A DNA stretch of 64,000 bases from Ophiodon elongatus (GCA_016806645.1 JACSYO010000701.1:110001-174000); one strand, 5' to 3'; positions 1 through 12,396 are shown, counted from the first letter of the stretch. Numbers and translations: made by a program. The notes: a model not told the origin generated them from the sequence alone.

Positions 1-342
1 TTACACATGTTTTTCTAAGGGTATGTCTAGGCGTTTTCCAAAAAAGGTAATTTGGAGACTTCAAAGGACCGTTGGTAACCTTGGTCACATACCTAGGCTA
101 AAAAGGCTACTAGTCTTGAACACTTGGCTCTAAGGAAAGGTGACACTGAGAGGTATCCTATCCCATATCCAGATTCACTATCAGTATTGCTGACACAGAG
201 TACCTGAAGCATAAACGCATCATAGTATTTACGCACAGACACGCACTTAACTGGCACCAGCTATTCGCCTTTACGCAGTGACTTCCTTGTTGTGGCGTTA
301 ACTCTACCCCCTGAAGCAGCATATCGTCATTATTGACATTTC

Positions 343-489
343 ATTGGCTATATGAAGCGCCCGTCATCAGAACAATCGGCTGCAATTGGCTCAGTCTATA
401 CACGAAAGAAGAGGGGCAGGCACTTTCCTTCAACGTGGACTCTCATTGGCTATTGTAGGCTGTGGAAATGATTTGCCAGCTCCTATTGG
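343..489 (-). promoter_or_regulatory. Cluster of four CCAAT boxes (possible NF-Y promoter)
   Basis: ATTGG, the reverse complement of CCAAT, occurs at 343-347, 385-389, 445-449 and 485-489, all in the same orientation with spacings of 42, 60 and 40 bp. NF-Y binds CCAAT, and clustered CCAAT boxes are typical of TATA-less promoters. No first exon could be tied to the cluster, so its function is inferred only. Confidence 0.3.
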
Positions 490-969
490 GTCAAGTGAGA
501 TGTCAATCAAAAGGTCAAAGTATAGCTGCCATTTTAAGACCAACCGTTTGGAAATGTTTACATGCGAACAGGAGTTACGAGCAAAAATACATAAATAATT
601 AGGCATATCTGCCGGCTAATTTGAAATGATGCAACAGCAGTCCGAGGGTATTAATTGATGTAATAATGTGTTTTGGACTAAATATTTTACTGGACCTTTC
701 CCAACGTAAGAAGACCATTTTTGTTGGAATATGATCGATTGGTGGATTACTATGAGGCTTCATAGGTGAGTTGCCTCGATTTTTGATATTGTATGTTTGT
801 TTGTTGGTGGTCTGACAGAGGCGTTCATTGTACCTGCTGTTTTGATCGTATCTTGAAATGGTTTGCATCAATCAAATCAGAATAATCTTAGCTTTCCAAA
901 GATATGTCGCATCAGTACCTACCTATACACAGCAGTTGTGTACATAACACAAGGTGACACGTAACACTT

Positions 970-995
970 CGACGGCCTGCCCTGTCCGGCCGTCG
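970..995. other. GC-rich hairpin
   Basis: CGACGGCC (970-977) pairs with GGCCGTCG (988-995) across a 10-nt loop, giving a perfect 8-bp GC-rich stem in AT-rich surroundings. No neighbouring gene explains it. Confidence 0.4.
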
Positions 996-1904
996 GAACG
1001 GTACCTGGTTATATATGAATAAAAAAACTGAGCAAAATGCATGCGTGACAAGTGCATGGCTGCTATCTCTTCCAGACTGGTGAACTGGTTACCCAGTTTC
1101 CTGTTTTGCCCATGCACTTCAGCTGGTGATAAATAATGGATTTAACCTGTTTGTGTTTCGGGGTATTGTTGTAGCTTGTTAGGCATTTCAGCCACATGCA
1201 TCTTGTTGGTGAATGAAAGTCGGCTATCAGTCAGAAAAGACAATAAACTAATGTCATCTAAAAATAAAATGTCACTTATATTTGAGTTAATTGGTTAGAA
1301 TAATCAAGTGACTAATGTGGACAAAAGTTTTTGAAATTGGGCCAGTATCAATGCTGTAATCGGCTGCGAAAAGAGCTGCCAGTGAGCAGCGTGGATGTAA
1401 CATTACATCCTCCTAAAGTCCTTGTTTTGGCCAAATGGCTCAGGTTGTTATTATAATTATTTGACAGCATGATGGAAAGGACCCTTCAGAGGAAAATAAG
1501 GTTTTTCTTTACCTTTAGCTTAATCCAGTTTGTCAGTGTGTCCAGCCCAAGAAGAAGTCTTTTTATGAAATCTGAAAATCTGTATACTCTGGTTCAAATA
1601 AATACGGGCAGCCATCAAATTAAAAGATTTGTAGTGTTTCCAGCATTGTCTTCCAGCAACACGTGACCTTGCCAGATTTCATCTTGTACTTTAACAAAAC
1701 AAATGTATTTTACCTGCAGCCTCACTGTGGACATTCAAAATAAAGCCAAAGAGCAAAAGTGTAATCTCATCAGCTTCTGACCATGTGAGTGCACATCTGT
1801 TTCCATGTGTGCTGAGTAAATGAGTGTATTTACATTTCAATGCGTATGCGCACACCTGAAAAGCCTTTTGAATGAGTTTTGTGCATTGCTCTTCTCTCTA
1901 TTTC

Positions 1905-1907
<3 letters not shown>

Positions 1908-1979
<72 letters not shown>
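1908..1979. repeat. (GT)n microsatellite
   Basis: Uninterrupted GT dinucleotide array of about 36 units. Open frames across it (poly-CV or poly-HT) are artefacts of the array. Confidence 0.98.
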
Positions 1980-1982
<3 letters not shown>

Positions 1983-2735
1983 GGGCTGTGTTAGCTGAAC
2001 AAATGCAGGCCTTCCAACAGGATCCAACAGAACCAGGTCAGAGGGAGAGCTAGAGAGAGAGATGGAGGAACACTGGGAAAAGGAGAGTGATGGTCTAACT
2101 GAAGTGGAAGAAGAAGGGGGCAGGGGGAGACAAGAGGAAGAAGAGGCAAAGAGTTGATGAAAGAAAAATGAGAAGAAAGAGGACAGAAAAAAATGAGAGG
2201 GTATGGAGGATATATGAGAGACTTTTGAAGTAAGTCGGGGGTAACAGGGATAGAGGAAAATAGGAAAATGAAAACACTCCAAGGCAGGTGGCTGTTTGGT
2301 GATTCTCAGAGTAATCAGCACTGTGTCTCTCCGTCCGAGAGCCTTGACAGGTTGGAGGATATACCCACGTCTCCATGACAGCTAGATTTGAAGTGAATCC
2401 ACGGTGAGGCATCCAAGATATGCCTGGCGAATTGATTGTGTTTCATTTCCTGCATTTCTATGTATAACCAGCTGACCCACTCCTCCTGTTCGGCTCTCGT
2501 ATTCTGCGCCAGAACCAAGATCACGCAACATCGACCCGGGGACAGTCAGGAAAGTGAGCCACTTCACTTTGACATACGAGTAACATCATCCATCCACTCA
2601 CCTCCTCTTGAATATGGACTTTGTCTCAGTGTCCTTATCGGATGATGGTCTGTTCAGACCAAATCAGGATGACCACGTTCGAAGTTACCATCCAGTTCAC
2701 ACCAGCACACCCGGCCACAGTAACCAAAAACTTCT
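1980..2735. other. Purine-rich then unique DNA
   Basis: About 2041-2230 is strongly purine-biased on the + strand (GAGGGAG, AGAAGAAG and similar runs), which produces long serine/phenylalanine-rich antisense frames of no significance. The rest is unique sequence with no gene seen. Confidence 0.5.
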
Positions 2736-3023
2736 CTACCGCCTCCATCCATCCATCTTCATCTGCTTATCCGGGGTCGGGTCTCGGTGGAAGCAGGCCC
2801 AGCCGGCTGACCCAGGCTTCCCTCTCACCCGCAACATGTTCAAGCTCATTCTGGGGGATCCCGAGGCGTTCCCAGGCCAGCTGGAGATATAATCCCTCCA
2901 GCGTGTTCTGGGTCTTCCCCGGGGTCTCCTACCAGTTGGGCGTGCCCGGAAAACCTCCACCGCCTCCAAGACCCTTAATCCAAAAGCCGTCCAGAAAAGC
3001 CTCAACACCTTTAGGTCAACCAT
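2736..3023 (-). pseudogene. LINE-type retrotransposon ORF2 C-terminal fragment
   Basis: The minus strand reads a 95-residue frame containing GRRPRGRPRTRWRDYI followed by a degenerate stretch. This basic, arginine-rich block is the typical C-terminal tail of ORF2 in non-LTR retrotransposons common in fish. The reading stays open only over this tail; no reverse transcriptase motif is present nearby, so it is a 5'-truncated remnant. The clade (Rex/RTE/L2-like) cannot be fixed from this tail alone. Confidence 0.6.
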
Positions 3024-5601
3024 TTCCTATCGGGCAGCACATACCAGGATCACAATACCCACAGAACATAGGAACCCTACGTCTCTAAACTCTTTCTCCA
3101 AATCTATAAAACAGCAGGTACTGGACAATCAAATATGCTGTCATATTCTGGAGTAGTGGTTATGTCATTGTTTTACAAACTGTCTGTGCCTATGTGCTTA
3201 TGGGTCTGTGCTTATGTGCTTTGATCTGTGCTTGTTAATAGTGCTTATGGCTCTGTGCTGATGGGATTTTGTCTGAGCTTATGTTTTCTTTGTTTTCAGC
3301 CAGGAACTAGCAGCCTGTATGGCTAAATCTGGTACATTTACATAATGGCTCACATTAATAAATGTGCACGGTTGCTTATAAAATATAATAATAATATAAT
3401 GAACATAAACATGTTTATCGTCTGTTCCATGGTCTGTATCCCACCTGGTTCATCTCTCCGTAACATACAAGACCCGTCTCCCAGCTCGCTTCCCTCAACA
3501 GAAAAGATAGGACGAAGACAATCATGAACAGTCCATCCAGTCCACAGTTCTCCTACTCCATCGCCTCTGAGGACAACTCCTTGGCCTATTTCGTTACCTT
3601 CACCCATTCCTTGATGGCTATCAAAACTCAAACCATCAAAGTATACCTCAGCATAATAAGCTTCTACTCTAAACTCCTAACCTGAAGCCCAGGCCTGGCC
3701 TGTCCTTTCCAGGTTTCCTCAGATGTTCAAAGTGCACCGCCTCAACCCTTCACTTCGACCCAAACATCACACCTGCCGTTCAGACGAGCTTTATTTCTCA
3801 GAAGACACTATGGTATTCTACTTCAAACAAACTCAAACCAATCAATATGGCCAGTTTACACCCATATTCAACATGAAAATACAATCACTGTTGAATCCTT
3901 TGAGACCCTTGCCAACTACTTGCAAATCTGGAAATCCCAGAGTTTAAGAGAGACAGCTCCTCTCTTCATGTCAATTTGATCTTGAGTGGCTACTCAAATC
4001 TTGTTCCATCAGCACTTTCGCTATGTTTTCTTCTTGTCTGGCATTTCTCCTACCCTTTAATCTGGACACTCCTTTAGGAACAGAGCCACTACCTGGACCT
4101 TCTGTAATGGTATCCCAGAACATTTATCACCAATCAAATTATCACATATCGCCACTGCACCCACTCATATCTTTATCTCAGATCCGCTGAACCTAGTCTG
4201 AAATAACTGGATGTATTGGTGTATAGTCGAGCCCGGGTGCTACGGCACATTCCCTGTCAAAGCTGCCCCAGAATGCATGTGTAAAAGCGGATGAACTCCA
4301 AGCAGATCACCACTCGCACATCAATCATATTTTTTCTGATTTCTTTTTGTGAAAGAAAATCCTAAAAAACAGGAGATAAGTCTTTGACAATGTGTGCAGT
4401 AACTATTAATGGCAGCTTGTTAGTGTTCTAGAGAGGTGTTGTTACCGCTGGTCAGTGTTGCTTGTACAGAGGACAATGAGGAGGACGCTACTTCCTGTAG
4501 ACAGTCCGTCTGTAGTCAAAAGGCAGTAGCCATAACAAAACAAATTAAATAATTTACACCTGAGATTAGTGGCGTGGATATATCTGGATATGTTTGTGGA
4601 AGTGACTGACGACAGGGCCAGTGGATTTACATCTGGTAATAAGCATTCTCATTGTCCTGACTTGGCTGGCAAGAGGATCAAATCCCAACCTGCAAATTAG
4701 TTAGCTGGACCTGGCAGACCTGTGGTCAGACACAGTGCATCTCAGGACAAGGTAGATGATGGAGGAACTCTTGAGGGACCCCTCAAGAGTATCCTTCAAT
4801 CAGGGACCCCTCCGATTTGCAATGTCTGTCACATGACAGACGGAGACAGCTAAAGGCATCCATAGGCTGCTTTACTGAACTAACTTAGTAATGGTAAATG
4901 GTCAAATACATTTTTGTCTCCTGTATTGTGCTGTTATGTGATCTTTGTGAGGTCAAAGGTGACATAGTAATGACTAATTTAAAGGAAATGTGCTACTCAA
5001 ATCCACATCTCAGATGAACATCTGAAACTGTTCTGAACCAAGCATCAATCACTGTGCAGAAACAAAAAGAACACCGTATGTTGTATTTGAACTTTGAAAA
5101 CTGCACACACGTGTAATGGGAAGGACAAATACATGTTTCCTCTCTGACACTGAAGCTGAGTGTGCGTATCTTTCCATAATCACATCAGACAGGCAGCTGA
5201 ACCGTACGCTCAGTGCTGCATCAATGAGAAGTGAGATAAAAGGGAGAAAATTAATTTCAACTACATATTTTGCAGCATGCCACCCATATATACTGAAAGA
5301 GTACAGCCACAAAAGGCTATTATAGCGAGTCGGGAGCATGACACTGTCGTTACAAATGGATGACTAGAGGTTATCACAAAAATGTAACATGAATGACATT
5401 AGTCCCACTGTGGATGTCTGATATTATGCCAAACCGGCATCTTGTCAGCCAGCAGTAGATCAAACAGCGTCGTTGTTAAAGCTTCGTGCATGTCTTTAAG
5501 AAACACTGAGGAGCAGGAGGGGAAAAAAGAAGTCAGATGGAACAGGGCCAGCGGTCACTACATGACCCTGTTCTGGTTCAAATAGAAAGCTCTGTCATCT
5601 G

Positions 5602-5604
<3 letters not shown>
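3024..5604. other. Unique non-coding stretch
   Basis: No gene, RNA or recognised repeat seen apart from a perfect hairpin at 4767-4790. Around 3180-3290 a GTGCTTATG phrase recurs loosely several times. Short open frames lack domains or splice context. Confidence 0.5.
4767..4790. other. Perfect 10-bp hairpin
   Basis: ACTCTTGAGG (4767-4776), GACC loop, CCTCAAGAGT (4781-4790). The stem is perfect with a 4-nt loop. There is no downstream T-run, and the organism is eukaryotic, so it is not a bacterial terminator. Confidence 0.5.
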
Positions 5605-5668
<64 letters not shown>

Positions 5669-5999
5669 AAAGCTTTCTCAATAATATGCCACCACTATGT
5701 AGAAAAAATAATACAGCAGAACGATGTATGTGCATATCTGTATGTGCAAATGAGGTGTGGGTGTGTGTATTTGTCTGTTGTTAGACCGTGTGTGTGTGTG
5801 AGCGTTTGTGTGAGCGTATGTAGGTGTTTCGTTATTAGATGATTTCATGTGCTCATGTGAATGTGTACATGTGTGCATGGTGGTGTGTATGTTCGCACAT
5901 GAACATATGTAAGCCACATGTGCACATATATGTGTCTGTGCAGGTTGTGTGCATGAATATGTGTAAGCGGTCATATCTTTGTGTGTGTGTGTGTGTGTG
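5605..5999 (+). repeat. Microsatellite-bounded block, copy 1
   Basis: A (TG)n array (5605-5666), about 314 bp of sequence (5667-5980) and a second (GT)n array (5981-5999). The middle segment reappears in reverse complement at 36538-36853, again bounded by (CA)n arrays on both sides, with only scattered differences. Similarity stops at the dinucleotide arrays on both flanks. The block is itself rich in TGTG phrases, so frames translated from it are meaningless. Confidence 0.85.
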
Positions 6000-8270
6000 C
6001 ACACGTTTGTGTGTCTATAGAAGCAGCATTGTCACGTATCCTCACACCACCCTGTGCTCTTTCTGCCTCTCTCTGTAGTGGGTCTGATATTCCCAGTGTT
6101 TTATTCAAAATGTGAACACTCAAATTTGAAAAGAAACGGTCAAAGTGAAAGTCAATACATTGTGCTCAATATCACCAAGTAGATGTGATGCTCATTTGAG
6201 GCAGAAGAAGTGAAGGTTGATGGAGAATTGATGTTACAAATGGCAGTAGAAATGCTTTTGTCTAATAGCTAATGACACAGGTGCATGTGGCCAGCTCAGA
6301 GAAGTGTGAAGTCTCAACAGTTGAAAGGTATTTTGAAAATGAGCTGGGGATGTTTCTGCCCTGTTCTAAAATGTTATTCTATTATAGTCACATGGCATAT
6401 TTTATTTGAAGGTTTGCCACTGCCTTTCATTTAATTATATTTGGGACAAATTATTTACATGTTGCACTGCAATGTGCAACATTTTATCAATCTGTCTTAT
6501 TGTATTTTTCTTATTTTGCTGGTCTACTTGATTTGGAAACGGTTTGTATATTCGTGCCAAACCGTTACAGTCCAGAGGTTATGCTCCGCTGCATGCAGCC
6601 GCACATGGTACAGCATATGTAGATTGATGCAAGTAATGTGGAACAACAATTCAGGAGTCAGGAGCTGGAAGACAGAAGCTAGTTCATGTAAGACCACAGT
6701 TTGTTCTCAGGCAGTATCCCAGGCAGCTACAACAGCAACAGAGAGTTATGGACAAAGACAGTGTGTCGTAGTGGATGTGAATGAAAAATGTGGTGTATTG
6801 AATGAATTAGTATTAAAAAGTGTAGCGATAATAAGTCTCAAAAGAGTTCCAAAAATATGCAGCGGAAACATAAGAATGGGTACTAAAGATGAAGGCAAGT
6901 GATTTCACACAGCTTTGGCTCCAAGAACCAATCATTTTTATATTGAATAACAGAATTTTACTTGACATTAAATCCACCTCGTGGGCACCACTCACCGAAT
7001 TTATAAATACAGTCCTAATTCTGATGTTTGCAACTGAGTGTCTTGACTCATGCGTAGTGTTTTATACATGCGTAACCTGAGAATTGGGTTAATGTATTAA
7101 ACAACTGAGTACACATACAACAAAATAAAACTAAAAGGGATGAAGACATTTATGAATAAAGGAGGACCACCGTATATACAATCAGTGAAGGATATAATTG
7201 GAAAATCTAATAACTTGTGGCAACACAGCAGAGATAGTAAATAATTGGGAATGAATGAGAGTTTGGGAAGCACAATGGAAAATACATGAAGCAATTCAGT
7301 GTTATTTCTTTTTTGATGGATGATCAATATTATACAGATAATTCTCGTCTGATGCTCTCTGCGTCCTTGGGCTCTCTCGAAAATGATCAGATCTGCTTGA
7401 TTGACAGGTGGTGGCCCGGCATGAGCCATCTGTCCATCTCTCGGTGGTTATGGTGCTCATCCTGGTATTGATCAGATTCGAGAGATGATGTTTACATGGA
7501 ACACAGAGACATCTGGTTATTCATGACTATTATAAGGGTTACTGATAATTGAATGTTATTTGCACTTACTGTGTGATATTTACAAAAACAAATTGCAATG
7601 GTACAAGGAAACAACAGAAGCATTCATTATTCATTCACAATTCATACAAAATACTCATTTACTGTACAGTTACTACCGCGTGGCTTGACAACTAAACTTT
7701 TTTTCTCTAAAGAAATTAATTAAGAAAGAAATAGGACACAGAAATAAGGAAAAAGGCACTTTTGGAAAAGTACCATTAGAGGTTCCATTATTACATTTCT
7801 TGGTTAAAAATAGACGATAAATCAGGTTGACAAAAAAAAGGAATGAAAAGGAACAGGCATTTAGAAGGAGCGTGACATGCACTCTCGGATTACCAAAATC
7901 AGAACGGATAAGGTTCAATTTAATTTCTAATTTAAAGCGAGATCTCTGGATACATTTATTCAGTTGGAGCTCTGCATTTTAATCCCCTGAAAAATTAACC
8001 TCATCTCGCCTGTGGAAATTTGACTCTGGGAAGCCATAGGTTCACTTCCCAGAAAACATAAAGAAAAGATGAATGCTGCAAAAACAGATGGAAACTGACT
8101 GCATGGGATACTGTAGCTCTTGGGTTTTTAAAAAAGGGGCAACAAGCAATGAAAACTTTAAACATTACTGTTTCCTATTGTTGGGACTTAACCATGTAGT
8201 TGAAATAAAGACAGAGGCCTACCTTGGATTTCAAAAGCCTAAAAGCCTGGTTTAATTAACTAACCTCTTC
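6000..8270. other. Unique non-coding stretch
   Basis: No gene recognised. A 153-codon open frame at 6441-6902 has no domain and no splice support and reads like chance AT-rich translation. A 22-nt segment at 7843-7864 is repeated exactly at 9684-9705. Nothing else identified. Confidence 0.45.
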
Positions 8271-8306
8271 TACCCGAGAGCCCCCTTCAAAGGGGGCTGA
8301 AGGGTA
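8271..8306. other. Strong compound hairpin
   Basis: TACCC (8271-8275) and GGGTA (8302-8306) enclose a perfect 9-bp stem, AGCCCCCTT / AAGGGGGCT (8279-8287 and 8290-8298), with a 2-nt loop and a symmetric 3-nt internal bulge. No family recognised. Confidence 0.5.
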
Positions 8307-9890
8307 CACTGGTTAAGAAATTTAGGGGAACCCCTGGGAGAAAAAATAAATAATAAAAAGAAAATAATGATGTTGCCAATCAGAATAACAGAAAAAATCC
8401 GGGCTACAAGCTCATGTAAGCCATTTGTACATGCTCCAAACACAACTAATTAAGACCAACGAAATGCATAACCAAATATTCATATTCATATCTCGCCAGC
8501 CACTGGACTTGCTTGGCATATGTCGACCTACCGCGAGTTAGCTTTATGCTACATAGGCTTGAGACCACGCAAAAGAACGGCAATAACCGAGGGATTCCGC
8601 ACATACCGGTCAAACCCCTATAGACCACAGCCTCAGCGATCTGTGAGTCAAATAGCACCAGCCTCAGACAAATATGAAACCAGGAAAATATGAAAAAGTG
8701 TACACTCACTGACCGTACTGTTGTTTCCTGTTATGATCCCGTTCGTGTTACGCCTGAAAAAGGCCCATACGAAACACTCTGCTTTGAAACAAATCATTCT
8801 GGAGTCTTTGTGATTGAAATTTACATATGGTGGGAGGGGAAGCACCCACCTTATCGCCCAATCACATTAGCATCTGCATGCCTGACTGAGTCTTATTGGA
8901 TAAACAAGGCTGTCTATCACACGTTGGCCGGATTTCCTGTATGCACTTCTCTGTGCAGAATAAGACGATGTCCCACTCTGCTCTGAAAACCATTCACAGA
9001 AAAAATAACAGCTTTTTTACTCTCCAGAACTCTGATTTTCAGAACAAAAATATGCATTTTATAGAGATTTCAGAGCAAAAAACATTCTTTTAGTTTGGCA
9101 TTGTGTATGTTAATGCTGTATATGGATGTATTACACATAATTAGTGAAACAATAAGTAAAACAAATAGTTTTGGTAAAAACTAATGAAGATATAAATTAT
9201 TCAATAAATCCAAATTTTCAGAGGATTTTTCTGACCTGTCTGTACTAAAAACTCTTTTGTTTTCTGCTTCACTTTATTCAAAGTCACACTGTGCAGAGAG
9301 AGTGTTCACATATTGTACTATGATATGAAATAGTTTTAAACCTGCAACTGCATTATTCTAAAGTGATGATCATCCTGAAAGTGCTTTTTTTTATAGGTGA
9401 ACCATCTTCATTTACTTTTAACCAGTGACATATACTGTATATTGATATTTACACATTATTTAAAAAATCTCACAGTTATTACCATTATAATAACACCAAA
9501 ATTATTCAAATAGACCTTGTGGTTGCAGAATTGTACTCACTTTAGTATGGGCATGCTTTTTTTCGTGCGGAGACCTCAAAAATAGGCTAGGGTAGAACAT
9601 TAAACCACGGCAAACCCCATCAGGCGGTGAAATCTCACCTATGTGTGAGATTTGGTTCAAACCACAACACTGGTCCTCATTGGATGAAAAGGAACAGGCA
9701 TTTAGCCACGGGAACCCCAGGAAGTCCCTGTGACACGGCCCTGAAGTCACCAAGACTATACAGACTACTACCTTCACACTGGGCCGTCCAATGCACTCAA
9801 TTCATTTGAAAGGGGGCAAAAACAACGTTGGTGCTTTGAATAAAAACCCGAAGAACAGTTCTACATTCGCTGGTCGAACAATAGACTGTT
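8307..9890. other. Unique non-coding stretch
   Basis: No gene seen. The 8500-8700 and 9540-9800 stretches have more CpG and fewer A/T runs than their surroundings, but no promoter architecture could be resolved. Confidence 0.4.
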
Positions 9891-9891
9891 T

Positions 9892-10206
9892 TTGGATCCC
9901 GGAGCGGATAACTTGCCCCGTGCTCCTCATTTTAACCTGCAGAAGGAAGATCACATAGGCTGTTTCCGCTGCCACCAGACGAGAATCAGCTCGCTGTTGA
10001 ACCTACCGATACAAAGCAGTACGGCTATGGGTCGTAGGAAGGGAGAAATTCTGCCTAAAAGTCTGAAAAATAAATCCCCGCTTTCACACGGAGTATTTGT
10101 TTGTCACTTGGCTTGCCGACAGAGCGTAGCTACAGTTCCCGGATACAGAAAGAGAGAACTGAACCAGAACGCAAGTACCCTCAAGCGATATCATAGGTGT
10201 TTGTAA
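9892..10206 (+). CDS. Unidentified open reading frame, possibly chance
   Basis: A 104-codon frame open only in this frame, beginning at a TTG; the first internal ATG is at MGRRKGE, roughly codon 45. Composition is ordinary rather than low-complexity, with PHFNLQKEDHIGCFRCHQ in the first half (two cysteines two residues apart plus a histidine) and a basic second half. An AATAAA lies just upstream (about 9838) and AT-rich sequence follows. I recognise no family. It could be a fragment of an unknown retroelement, an exon, or chance; nothing shows that it is expressed. Confidence 0.2.
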   Translation: MDPGADNLPRAPHFNLQKEDHIGCFRCHQTRISSLLNLPIQSSTAMGRRKGEILPKSLKNKSPLSHGVFVCHLACRQSVATVPGYRKRELNQNASTLKRYHRCL

Positions 10207-11124
10207 CCTGTTTGTTTGTTTAAGAACTATTCCGATGGTGTAGTTTACTGACCACGTCCCGTTCAGTGTTGTATTTTGAATCAGAGTAAAGTCAGTAATC
10301 TCTTTATTAGTTAAACCAGGTCCGCTGCTGCCAGCGATCTCCCGGCTTCGTGGATAGTTAGTTTCTGTACTTATTGCTGCGGTGAGGATTCTCTTGTATT
10401 TCCTACTTTTTTTTCCTTTTTAATAAATAACCCACACACGACACACACTTCCACACACACAACACACACACAACATACACGCTGTTAGGCTTATTTCGTA
10501 CACATGTAAACGCCTCTATTGTGTGATTTTCCAAATAATTGTGCCTCGCACATTTTTGGTCCTGTACAGCGTAATCATTAATTGATCCGCCATCTTGTTC
10601 CTTCTCTTCCTTTGTCCCCAACCTTTTCCTAACACACAACAACACACACACACAAACACACACACACACACTCCGCTCACCACGTGATTATTTGTTGCTT
10701 TTAGGTAGTATGTTTGTAATTGTATAATAGATGTTTATTGATTTATAATATTATTGACTTCGATCAGTATTGTTAGGGATTAATAAACAGTTTAAAGAGC
10801 AGTTTCTGTGATTATTTTGTGCATACCTATTGGAATAACAGCTGGTTGTTATAGTCAGTGCTCGGATTCAAGCCTTCACTGTTGGAATATGTGCAATGTG
10901 GAATAGTACTTTGACTATTGACATTGTGAGTGAACAACAATTTTGAGACTTTAATTCACAGTTTGGTTATTGGTCCCTGATCCCAGTGTGGTGCCCTTGT
11001 TATTGTTAATATTACTATTGACATCAATCCTTTTTTTTATTACACAACAGAAAGGTACCAAAGGTAAATTTGTACATTTAGTAGCTTTATTGTATTTGTA
11101 TGAATCTCGAGAGTGAATTATTTA
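10207..11124. other. AT-rich stretch with broken CA-rich runs
   Basis: Imperfect CA runs at about 10434-10482 and 10631-10671, then AT-rich unique DNA up to the gypsy fragment. No gene seen. Confidence 0.5.
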
Positions 11125-12396
11125 TTATTCCAGACAATGAGTTTCAACATAAAAAACAGTACATGATTTTCTCTGAGAAGGCTTGTGTTGATTGCAGACC
11201 GGGCAGGCGTTGATGAACTCCCTGGTGTCCTTGTTGAGCGAGGCCCACCAGAAGCGCTGCTGAAGAGCATCCTGGGTCCTTTCGATGCCCAGGTGGCAGG
11301 TAAGTTTGGAGGAGTGGGCCCACTGGAGGATGTCGGACCTGAGGGCCTGAGGGACGAACAGGCAGTTGGGGGGACACGCACTGGGACCAGCTTGACCCTC
11401 AGTCGCGGCCCTCACCAATTCCTCAATCTCCCAGGTGAGGACAGCGACTCGGCAGGAGTCAGACAGGATGGAAGAGGAGCCAGAGGTAGGTTCCTCCTCC
11501 CCCTGGAACTGACGGGAAAGGGCATCAGGCTTGACATTGCGGGACCCGGGGCGATAGGAGAGAGTGAAGTGGAACCGTGTGAAGAATAGAGACCACCTGG
11601 CCTGTCGGGAGTTGAGTCTCTTGGCTGTGCGGATGTACTCCAGCTTCTTATGGTCAGTCCAAACCAGGAATGGGACTTTGGTCCCCTCCAGCCAGTGACG
11701 CCACTGCTCCAGGGCCAGCTTCACTGCTAGTAGTTCCTGGTTGCCAGTGTCATAAATCTCGGCGGGGGAAAGCCGACGAGAGAAAAAGGCGCAAGGATGG
11801 AGCTTCTGGTCAGTGGCAGAACGTTGGCACAGGACGCCCCCAACACCCACGTCGGAGGCATCCACCTCCACCACAAATTGTCTCTCAGGGTCCGGGACTT
11901 GGAGGATGGGTGCTGAGGTGAACCTGGATTTAAGGTTTTGAAAACCATCCTCAGCTGCAGAAGTCCAACGGAAGGGAATCTTGGATGAGGTGAGGGCAGT
12001 GAGAGGGAACGCAACCGAGCTGTAATTCCTGATGAACCTCCTATAGAAGTTGGCAAACCCCAAGAAACATTGGAGCTGCTTGCGTGAGTTGGGAACAGAC
12101 CAGGTAGTGACTGCAGCAACCTTTGGTGGGTCCGTCTTGATGCTGCCATGGGCAACGATATATCCCAGGAATGAGACTGTGGGAACGTGAAAGTCGCACT
12201 TCTCTGCCTTCACAAACAGAGAGTTATCCAGAAGACGTTGAAGAACGGATTGGACGTGGTGGACGTACTCCTCCTGGAGAAGAGGTAGCTGGTCAATCCC
12301 CAACTGTCTCGCAATTCCTTCGTCCATGATGGAAGCATCGGCTCCAGAATCCAGAAAGGTTGAAATAGTCTGGGGACCCCCGGGTAGCAGTAGCAC
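11125..12396 (-). pseudogene. Ty3/gypsy retrotransposon pol fragment with RT core deleted in frame
   Basis: A continuous 423-codon minus-strand frame. Domains in order: aspartic protease motif FLDSGADAS (residues about 14-22), then an abrupt jump near residue 38-42 (about 12275-12290) to the segment following the RT palm ([15 protein letters not shown]), the RT thumb/connection ([12 protein letters not shown]), RNase H ([34 protein letters not shown]) with its acidic residues present, and the integrase zinc-binding domain with HHCC spacing (H-x7-H ... C-x2-C) ending near residue 411. RT fingers and palm, including the catalytic aspartates, are missing although the frame stays open, so an in-frame deletion is the simplest explanation. 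The frame runs into unrelated residues after the zinc domain, so the integrase core is lost too. No LTR flanks it. Confidence 0.88.

Larger units (their letters stand above)
1..1907. other. Unique non-coding stretch
   Basis: No gene recognised. The short open frames here have no recognisable domain and no convincing splice pair. It contains a cluster of inverted CCAAT boxes (343-489) and one GC-rich hairpin (970-995), listed separately. The remainder is AT-rich sequence that I cannot assign to a repeat family. Confidence 0.5.

Noticed and set aside
4767..4790. Rho-independent terminator
   Set aside because: No U-run and a eukaryotic context.
6559..6635. Possible exon after ACCGTTACAG
   Set aside because: No pyrimidine tract and no frame-compatible partner.
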